Shown here: one piece after another, positions 55,499 to 64,000 of the stretch
How positions within the stretch are numbered: the stretch's first letter is position 1
Layout: each line of letters opens with the position of its first letter
From: Pratylenchus scribneri
Lineage: Eukaryota > Nematoda > Chromadorea > Rhabditida > Pratylenchidae
Direction of reading: 5' to 3'
Length of the DNA: 64,000 nt
Assembly (NCBI GenBank): GCA_030063045.1
Contig: JAQSEB010000015.1
Coordinates: forward strand, 744,001 to 808,000
Made by a program: the position numbers and the translations under genes
The notes under the pieces: generated by a model
The model's input: the letters and a program-made list of their open reading frames with translations, nothing else
The model's database searches: none
Told to the model about the DNA's origin: nothing

Positions 55499-57550
55499 CA
55501 TATTGATTTTTTATGAATTTCCAAAATATGGCCACAAATTCAATTATATGCCTAGGGTATATTTGACATGTTTTAGTTCTAGATTTGAATTTTTTGAAAT
55601 TCTTTTTATAGATTCATATTCTTCATCAAAAAATACAGTCCTATATTTTTTATTTTATTAATATACCCTCATATTGATTTTTTATGAATTTCCAAAATAT
55701 GGCCACAAATTCAATTATATGCCTAGGGTATATTTGACATGTTTTAGTTCTAGATTTGAATTTTTTGAAATTCTTTTTATAGATTCATATTCTTCATCAA
55801 AAAATACAGTCCTATATTTTTTATTTTATTAATATACCCTCATATTGATTTTTTATGGATTTCTAAAATATGGCCACAAATTCAATTATATGCCTAGGGT
55901 ATATTTGACATGTTTTAGTTCTAGATTTGAATTTTTTGAAATTCTTTTTATAGATTCATATTCTTCATCAAAAAATACAGTCCTATATTTTTTATTTTAT
56001 TAATATACCCTCATATTGATTTTTTATGAATTTCCAAAATATGGCCACAAATTCAATTATATGCCTAGGGTATATTTGACATGTTTTAGTTCTAGATTTG
56101 AATTTTTTGAAATTCTTTTTATAGATTCATATTCTTCATCAAAAAATACAGTCCTATATTTTTTATTTTGTTAATATACCCTCATATTGATTTTTTATGA
56201 ATTTCTAAAAAATGGCCACAAATTCAATTATATGCCTAGGGTATATTTGACATGTTTTAGTTCTAGATTTGAATTTTTTGTAATTCTTTTTATAGATTCA
56301 TATTCTCCATCGAAAAATACAGTCCTATATTTTTTATTTTATTAATATACCCTCATATTGATTTTTTATGAATTTCCAAAATATGGCCACAAATTCAATT
56401 ATATGCCTAGGGTATATTTGACATGTTTTAGTTCTAGATTTGAATTTTTTGAAATTCTTTTTATAGATTCATATTCTTCATCAAAAAATACAGTCCTATA
56501 TTTTTTATTTTGTTAATATACCCTCATATTGATTTTTTATGAATTTCTAAAAAATGGCCACAAATTCAATTATATGCCTAGGGTATATTTGACATGTTTT
56601 AGTTCTAGATTTGAATTTTTTGAAATTCTTTTTATAGATTCATATTCTTCATCAAAAAATAAAGTCCTATATTTTTTATTTTGTTAATATACCCTCATAT
56701 TGATTTTTTATGAATTTCTAAAAAATGGCCACAAATTCAATTATATGCCTAGGGTATATTTGACATGTTTTAGTTCTAGATTTGAATTTTTTGAAATTCT
56801 TTTTATAGATTCATATTCACCATCGAAAAATACAGTCCTATATTTTTTATTTTGTTATTATACCCTCATATTGATTTTTTATGAATTTCTAAAATATGGC
56901 CACAAATTCAATTATATGCCAAGGGTATATTTGACATGTTTTAATTCTAGATTTGAATTTTTTGAAATTCTTTTTATAGATTCATATTCTCCATCGAAAA
57001 ATACAGTCCTATATTTTTTATTTTATTAATATACCCTCATATTGATTTTTTATGAATTTCTAAAAATTGGCCACAAATTCAAATATATGCCTAGGGTATA
57101 TTTGACAAGTTTTGGACTCGGATTTGAATTTTTTCAAATTCTTTTAATAGAATCATATTCTCCATCAAAAAATACAGTCCTATATTTTTTATTTTATTAA
57201 TATACCCTCATATTGTTTTTCTATGAATTTCTAAAAAATGGCCACAAATTCAATTATATGCCTAGGGTATATTTGACATGTTTTAGTTCTAGATTTGAAT
57301 TTTTTGTAATTCTTTTTATAGATTCATATTCTCCATCGAAAAATACAGTCCTATATTTTTTATTTTGTTAATATACCCTCATATTGATTTTTTATGAATT
57401 TCTAAAAAATGGCCACAAATTCAATTATATGCCTAGGGTATATTTGACATGTTTTAGTTCTAGATTTGAATTTTTTGTAATTCTTTTTATAGATTCATAT
57501 TCTCCATCGAAAAATACAGTCCTATATTTTTTATTTTGTTAATATACCCT
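55499..57550 (+). repeat. AGTTCTAG block with CCAAAATATGG monomers
   Basis: Twelve 171-bp monomers, nearly all with AGTTCTAGATT. Monomer 56867 has two rare changes, GCCAAGGG (loss of the CCTAGG palindrome) and TTTTAATTCTAG. The monomer before it carries the GTTATTA tail, otherwise seen mainly with short monomers, and TTCACCATCG. Monomer 57038 is an isolated ACAAGTTTTGGACTCGG copy, a combination otherwise found only at 4.8-11.2 kb. Confidence 0.8.
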
Positions 57551-58406
57551 CATATTGATTTTTTATGAATTTCTAAAAAATGGCCACAAATTCAATTATA
57601 TGCCTAGGGTATATTTGACATGTTTTGATAAAGGATTTGAATTTTTTGAAATTTTTTTAATAGAATCTTATTCATCATCAAAAAATACAGTCCTATATTT
57701 TTTATTTTGTTAATATACCCTCATATTGATTTTTTATGAATTTCTAAAAAATGGCCACAAATTCAATTATATGCCTAGGGTATATTTGACAAGTTTTGAT
57801 AAAGGATTTGAATTTTTTGAAATTTTTTTAATAGAATCATATTCTCTATCAAAAAATACAGTCCTATATTTTTTATTTTGTTAATATACCCTCATATTGA
57901 TTTTTTATGAATTTCTAAAAAATGGCCACAAATTCAATTATATGCCTAGGGTATATTTGACATGTTTTGATAAAGGATTTGAATTTTTTGAAATTTTTTT
58001 TAATAGAATCTTATTCATCATCAAAAAATACAGTCCTATATTTTTTATTTTGTTAATATACCCTCATATTGATTTTTTATGAATTTCTAAAAAATGGCCA
58101 CAAATTCAATTATATGCCTAGGGTATATTTGACAAGTTTTGATAAAGGATTTGAATTTTTTGAAATTTTTTTAATAGAATCATATTCTCTATCAAAAAAT
58201 ACAGTCCTATATTTTTTATTTTGTTAATATACCCTCATATTGATTTTTTATGAATTTCTAAAAAATGGCCACAAATTCAATTATATGCCTAGGGTATATT
58301 TGACATGTTTTGATAAAGGATTTGAATTTTTTGAAATTTTTTTAATAGAATCAAATTCTCCATCAAAAAATACAGTCCTATATTTTTTATTTTATTAATA
58401 TACCCT
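57551..58406 (+). repeat. Isolated island of GATAAAGG / T-run monomers
   Basis: Five monomers (57551, 57722, 57893, 58065, 58236) with GATAAAGG and AAATTTTTTTAATAG. 57893 is the only 172-bp eight-T monomer outside 26.9-36.8 kb. ACATG and ACAAG copies alternate as they do near 31077-31592. The flanks are ordinary AGTTCTAG monomers, so this looks like a block transferred from the 27-34 kb type of sequence. Confidence 0.82.
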
Positions 58407-60969
58407 CATATTGATTTTTTATGAATTTCCAAAATATGGCCACAAATTCAATTATATGCCTAGGGTATATTTGACATGTTTTAGTTCTAGATTTGAATTT
58501 TTTGAAATTCTTTTTATAGATTCATATTCTACATCAAAAAATACAGTCCTATATTTTTTATTTTGTTAATATACCCTCATATTGATTTTTTATGAATTTC
58601 TAAAAATGGCCACAAATTCAATTATATGCCTAGGGTATATTTGACATGTTTTAGTTCTAGATTTGAATTTTTTGAAATTCTTTTTATAGATTCATATTCT
58701 TCATCAAAAAATACAGTCCTATATTTTTTATTTTATTAATATACCCTCATATTGATTTTTTATGAATTTCCAAAATATGGCCACAAATTCAATTATATGC
58801 CTAGGGTATATTTGACATGTTTTAGTTCTAGATTTGAATTTTTTGAAATTCTTTTTATAGATTCATATTCTACATCAAAAACTACAGTCCTATATTTTTT
58901 ATTTTATTAATATACCCTCATATTGATTTTTTATGAATTTCTAAAAAATGGCCACAAATTCAATTATATGCCTAGGGTATATTTGACATGTTTTGATAAA
59001 GGATTTGAATTTTTTGAAATTTTTTTAATAGATTCATATTCTTCATCAAAAAATACAGTCCTATATTTTTTATTTTATTAATATACCCTCATATTGATTT
59101 TTTATGAATTTCCAAAATATGGCCACAAATTCAATTATATGCCTAGGGTATATTTGACATGTTTTAGTTCTAGATTTGAATTTTTTGAAATTCTTTTTAT
59201 AGATTCATATTATTCATCAAAAAATACAGTCCTATATTTTTTATTTTATTAATATACCCTCATATTGATTTTTTATGAATTTCCAAAATATGGCCACAAA
59301 TTCAATTATATGCCTAGGGTATATTTGACATGTTTTAGTTCTAGATTTGAATTTTTTGAAATTCTTTTTATAGATTCATATTCTACATCAAAAAATACAG
59401 TCCTATATTTTTTATTTTATTAATATACCCTCATATTGATTTTTTATGAATTTCTAAAAAATGGCCACAAATTCAATTATATGCCTAGGGTATATTTGAC
59501 ATGTTTTAGTTCTAGATTTGAATTTTTTGAAATTCTTTTAATAGATTCATATTCTTCATCAAAAAATACAGTCCTATATTTTTTATTTTATTAATATACC
59601 CTCATATTGATTTTTTATGAATTTCCAAAATATGGCCACAAATTCAATTATATGCCTAGGGTATATTTGACATGTTTTAGTTCTAGATTTGAATTTTTTG
59701 AAATTCTTTTTATAGATTCATATTCTACATCAAAAAATACAGTCCTATATTTTTTATTTTATTAATATACCCTCATATTGATTTTTTATGAATTTCTAAA
59801 AAATGGCCACAAATTCAATTATATGCCTAGGGTATATTTGACATGTTTTGATAAAGGATTTGAATTTTTTGAAATTTTTTTAATAGATTCATATTCTTCA
59901 TCAAAAAATACAGTCCTATATTTTTTATTTTATTAATATACCCTCATATTGATTTTTTATGAATTTCCAAAATATGGCCACAAATTCAATTATATGCCTA
60001 GGGTATATTTGACATGTTTTAGTTCTAGATTTGAATTTTTTGAAATTCTTTTTATAGATTCATATTCTTCATCAAAAAATACAGTCCTATATTTTTTATT
60101 TTATTAATATACCCTCATATTGATTTTTTATGAATTTCCAAAATATGGCCACAAATTCAATTATATGCCTAGGGTATATTTGACATGTTTTAATTCTAGA
60201 TTTGAATTTTTTGAAATTCTTTTTATAGATTCATATTCTCCATCGAAAAATACAGTCCTATATTTTTTATTTTATTAATATACCCTCATATTGATTTTTT
60301 ATGAATTTCTAAAAAAGGCCACAAATTCAATTATATGCCTAGGGTATTTTTGACATGTTTTAGTTCAGGATTTGAATTTTTTGAAATTCTTTTTATAGAT
60401 TCATATTCTCCATCGAAAAATACAGTCCTATATTTTTTATTTTGTTAATATACCCTCATATTGATTTTTTATGAATTTCTAAAAAATGGCCACAAATTCA
60501 ATTATATGCCTAGGGTATATTTGACATGTTTTGATAAAGGATTTGAATTTTTTGAAATTTTTTTAATAGATTCATATTCTTCATCAAAAAATACAGTCCT
60601 ATATTTTTTATTTTATTAATATACCCTCATATTGATTTTTTATGAATTTCCAAAATATGGCCACAAATTCAATTATATGCCTAGGGTATATTTGACATGT
60701 TTTAATTCTAGATTTGAATTTTTTGAAATTTTTTTAATAGATTCATATTCTTCATCAAAAAATACAGTCCTATATTTTTTATTTTATTAATATACCCTCA
60801 TATTGATTTTTTATGAATTTCCAAAATATGGCCACAAATTCAATTATATGCCTAGGGTATATTTGACATGTTTTAATTCTAGATTTGAATTTTTTGAAAT
60901 TCTTTTTATAGATTCATATTCTCCATCGAAAAATACAGTCCTATATTTTTTATTTTATTAATATACCCT
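58407..60969 (+). repeat. CTACATC / CCAAAATATGG block with 855-bp periodicity
   Basis: Monomers marked by TTCTACATC alternate with CTTCATC copies. Starts 58748, 58919 and 59090 recur 855 bp later at 59603, 59774 and 59945. Monomers 58578 and 60287 each lost one base (170 bp; the second reads AAAAAAGGCC). From 60116 the TTTTAATTCTAG variant appears in several copies. Confidence 0.8.
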
Positions 60970-61482
60970 CATATTGATTTTTTATGAATTTCTAAAAAAT
61001 GGCCACAAATTCAATTATATGCCAAGGGAATATTTGACATGTTTTAGTTCTAGATTTGAATTTTTTGAAATTCTTTTTATAGATTCATATTCTTCATCGA
61101 AAAATACAGTCCTATATTTTTTATTTTATTAATATACCCTCATATTGATTTTTTATGAATTTCTAAAAAATGGCCACAAATTCAATTATATGCCAAGGGA
61201 ATATTTGACATGTTTTAGTTCTAGATTTGAATTTTTTGAAATTCTTTTTATAGATTCATATTCTTCATCGAAAAATACAGTTCTATATTTTTTATTTTGT
61301 TAATATACCCTCATATTGATTTTTTATGAATTTCTAAAAAATGGCCACAAATTCAATTATATGCCAAGGGTATATTTGACATGTTTTAGTTCTAGATTTG
61401 AATTTTTTGAAATTCTTTTAATAGAATCATATTCTCCATCAAAAAATACAGTCCTATATTTTTTATTTTATTAATATACCCT
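60970..61482 (+). repeat. Three monomers with CCAAGGG replacing CCTAGGG
   Basis: Copies at 60970, 61141 and 61312 read ATGCCAAGGG, losing the otherwise near-universal CCTAGG palindrome. The first two also have GGGAATATTT. The only other copy with this change is at 56867. Confidence 0.88.
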
Positions 61483-61995
61483 CATATTGATTTTTTATGA
61501 ATTTCTAAAAAATGGCCACAAATTCAATTATATGCCTAGGGTATATTTGACATGTTTTAGTTCTAGATTTGAATTTTTTGAAATTCTTTTTATAGATTCA
61601 TATTCTACATCAAAAAATACAGTCCTATATTTTTTATTTTATTAATATACCCTCATATTGATTTTTTATGAATTTCTAAAAAATGGCCACAAATTCAATT
61701 ATATGCCTAGGGTATATTTGACATGTTTTAATTCTAGATTTGAATTTTTTGAAATTCTTTTTATAGATTCATATTCTCCATCGAAAAATACAGTCCTATA
61801 TTTTTTATTTTATTAATATACCCTCATATTGATTTTTTATGAATTTCTAAAAAATGGCCACAAATTCAATTATATGCCTAGGGTATATTTGACATGTTTT
61901 GATAAAGGATTTGAATTTTTTGAAATTCTTTTAATAGAATCAAATTCTCCATCGAAAAATACAGTCCTATATTTATTATTTTGTTAATATACCCT

Positions 61996-64000
61996 CATAT
62001 TGATTTTTTATGAATTTCTAAAAAATGGCCACAAATTCAATTATATGCCTAGGGTATATTTGACATGTTTTAGTTCTAGATTTGAATTTTTTGAAATTCT
62101 TTTAATAGAATCAAATTCTCCATCGAAAAATACAGTCCTATATTTTTTATTTTGTTAATATACCCTCATATTGATTTTTTATGAATTTCTAAAAAATGGC
62201 CACAAATTCAATTATATGCCTAGGGTATATTTGACATGTTTTAGTTCTAGATTTGAATTTTTTGTAATTCTTTTTATAGATTCATATTCTCCATCGAAAA
62301 ATACAGTCCTATATTTTTTATTTTGTTAATATACCCTCATATTGATTTTTTATGAATTTCTAAAAAATGGCCACAAATTCAATTATATGCCTAGGGTATA
62401 TTTGACATGTTTTGATAAAGGATTTGAATTTTTTGAAATTCTTTTAATAGAATCAAATTCTCCATCGAAAAATACAGTCCTATATTTTTTATTTTGTTAA
62501 TATACCCTCATATTGATTTTTTATGAATTTCTAAAAAATGGCCACAAATTCAATTATATGCCTAGGGTATATTTGACATGTTTTAGTTCTAGATTTGAAT
62601 TTTTTGAAATTCTTTTTATAGATTCATATTCTTCATCAAAAAATACAGTCCTATATTTTTTATTTTATTAATATACCCTCATATTGTTTTTCTATGAATT
62701 TCTAAAAAATGGCCACAAATTCAATTATATGCCTAGGGTATATTTGACATGTTTTGATAAAGGATTTGAATTTTTTGAAATTCTTTTAATAGAATCAAAT
62801 TCTCCATCGAAAAATACAGTCCTATATTTATTATTTTGTTAATATACCCTCATATTGATTTTTTATGAATTTCTAAAAAATGGCCACAAATTCAATTATA
62901 TGCCTAGGGTATATTTGACATGTTTTAGTTCTAGATTTGAATTTTTTGTAATTCTTTTTATAGATTCATATTCTCCATCGAAAAATACAGTCCTATATTT
63001 TTTATTTTGTTAATATACCCTCATATTGATTTTTTATGAATTTCTAAAAAATGGCCACAAATTCAATTATATGCCTAGGGTATATTTGACATGTTTTAGT
63101 TCTAGATTTGAATTTTTTGTAATTCTTTTTATAGATTCATATTCTCCATCGAAAAATACAGTCCTATATTTTTTATTTTGTTAATATACCCTCATATTGA
63201 TTTTTTATGAATTTCTAAAAAATGGCCACAAATTCAATTATATGCCTAGGGTATATTTGACATGTTTTGATAAAGGATTTGAATTTTTTGAAATTCTTTT
63301 AATAGAATCAAATTCTCCATCGAAAAATACAGTCCTATATTTTTTATTTTGTTAATATACCCTCATATTGATTTTTTATGAATTTCTAAAAAATGGCCAC
63401 AAATTCAATTATATGCCTAGGGTATATTTGACATGTTTTAGTTCTAGATTTGAATTTTTTGAAATTCTTTTTATAGATTCATATTCTTCATCAAAAAATA
63501 CAGTCCTATATTTTTTATTTTATTAATATACCCTCATATTGTTTTTCTATGAATTTCTAAAAAATGGCCACAAATTCAATTATATGCCTAGGGTATATTT
63601 GACATGTTTTGGACTCGGATTTGAATTTTTTGAAATTCTTTTAATAGAATCAAATTCTCCATCGAAAAATACAGTCCTATATTTTTTATTTTGTTAATAT
63701 ACCCTCATATTGATTTTTTATGAATTTCTAAAAAATGGCCACAAATTCAATTATATGCCTAGGGTATATTTGACATGTTTTAGTTCTAGATTTGAATTTT
63801 TTGTAATTCTTTTTATAGATTCATATTCTCCATCGAAAAATACAGTCCTATATTTTTTATTTTATTAATATACCCTCATATTGATTTTTTATGGATTTCT
63901 AAAATATGGCCACAAATTCAATTATATGCCTAGGGTATATTTGACATGTTTTAGTTCTAGATTTGAATTTTTTGTAATTCTTTTTATAGATTCATATTCT
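61996..64000 (+). repeat. Dispersed duplication, right copy, continuing past the window
   Basis: Monomers 61996 to 63877 repeat the succession of 53447 to 55328 at an offset of 8,549 bp (50 x 171, less one net base from length variants in between). It includes ATTTATTATTTTG at 62830; a second instance of that change, at 61975, lies just before the match begins. I saw no difference between the copies. Confidence 0.86.
63877..64000 (+). repeat. Partial monomer at right edge
   Basis: The first 124 bases of a monomer with GGATTTCTAAAATATGG and TTTTTTGTAATTC, cut at CATATTCT. The array continues to the right. Confidence 0.95.

Larger units (their letters stand above)
1..64000 (+). repeat. Satellite DNA array, 171-bp monomer family, filling the whole window
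   Basis: Head-to-tail copies of one AT-rich monomer cover every base, all in the same orientation. Measuring from each CATATTG to the next gives 383 full intervals plus partial copies at both ends; the interval lengths sum exactly to the distance from 25 to 63877. Lengths: 323 of 171 bp, 14 of 172, eight of 170, five of 169, one of 168, five of 161, one of 175, and 26 of 108-110. No foreign insertion, inversion or gap was seen. Satellites of this period are commonly centromeric or pericentromeric in eukaryotes; that location is inference. The family itself is not recognised. Neither array end lies in the window, so the true size exceeds 64 kb. Confidence 0.98.

Noticed and set aside
542..58082. 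Repeated open reading frames of 60-109 codons on the + strand
   Set aside because: They start at TTG (monomer bases 5-7), all encode the same satellite translation, end wherever the tail variant supplies a stop, and have no recognisable domain. The longest in-frame ATG start would give about 86 residues. They are by-products of the repeat.
1..64000. Primate alpha satellite (171-bp monomer)
   Set aside because: Only the length agrees. The base composition is much more AT-rich and I see no alpha-satellite landmarks such as the CENP-B box.
1..64000. CRISPR array
   Set aside because: The regular spacing comes from whole-monomer identity; there are no short repeats separated by unique spacers.
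1..64000. Telomere-type repeats (CCTAGGG resembles TTTAGGG)
   Set aside because: The motif occurs once per 171-bp monomer and is never itself tandem.
1..64000. Bacterial -35 box (TTTGACA) and AT-rich -10 sequences
   Set aside because: TTTGACAT occurs in nearly every monomer; chance AT-rich matches in a eukaryotic-type satellite are not evidence for promoters.
1..64000. Mitochondrial AT-rich control region with tandem repeats
   Set aside because: 64 kb of pure repeat with nested higher-order structure and no mitochondrial gene is far beyond usual control-region repeats.
1..64000. Embedded transposable element or tRNA/rRNA gene
   Set aside because: Every interval between monomer anchors is accounted for to the base, leaving no room for an inserted element.

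Overview
The whole 64,000-base window is one uninterrupted array of a single AT-rich satellite DNA. I aligned it by eye, using the start of the conserved CATATTG as monomer base 1. This gives 383 complete head-to-tail monomers between 25 and 63876, with partial monomers at both edges. All run in the same orientation. Of the 383, 323 are exactly 171 bp, 34 are minor length variants (161, 168-170, 172 or 175 bp), and 26 are a distinct short class of 108-110 bp. One counted monomer is about 22% G+C. I see no protein-coding gene, RNA gene, transposon, CRISPR array or single-copy sequence on either strand.

The organism is very probably a eukaryote: megabase-type satellite of nucleosome-scale period, nested higher-order repeats, and a CpG that decays to both CA and TG as expected under cytosine methylation. 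Such arrays are typical of centromeric or pericentromeric heterochromatin. I do not recognise the family. It is not primate alpha satellite despite the shared 171-bp length. The methylation-like CpG decay would fit a plant or a vertebrate, but the taxon is left open.

Layout: (1) 25-3725, very homogeneous monomers in a ~1,368-bp eight-monomer higher-order repeat. (2) 3726-6544, the most mixed part, with 2-bp-deleted monomers and paired short monomers. (3) ~6630-16781, a higher-order domain built on an 11-monomer, 1,637-bp unit of 7 long and 4 short monomers, including a 3,848-bp tandem segmental duplication. (4) ~16150-22100, overlapping duplications of 2,504, 3,530 and 1,026 bp; the last short monomer is at 19176-19285 and none occurs in the remaining 44.7 kb. 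(5) 22100-31300, simpler arrays, then monomers with an expanded T run (172 bp). (6) ~31300-40200, large tandem duplications of 1,712, 3,069 and 1,700 bp whose junctions fall inside hybrid monomers. (7) ~40200-49300, three-monomer (513 bp) and 1,881-bp repeats marked by ACCATC and GTTTTTCT variants. (8) 49340-55500, repeats of 1,030, 513 and 855 bp. (9) 55500-64000, mixed monomers, an isolated T-run island at 57551-58406, CCAAGGG variants near 61 kb, and a ~2-kb second copy of 53447-55451 running off the right edge.

There are no genes to work together. The biology here is satellite evolution: a conserved half-monomer (bases 1-78, with TGGCCA, CCTAGG and inverted-repeat dyads) and a variable half (79-139) that exists as interchangeable cassettes and is exactly what the short class lacks. 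Duplicate boundaries given as approximate were read from diagnostic variants, not from a computed alignment.
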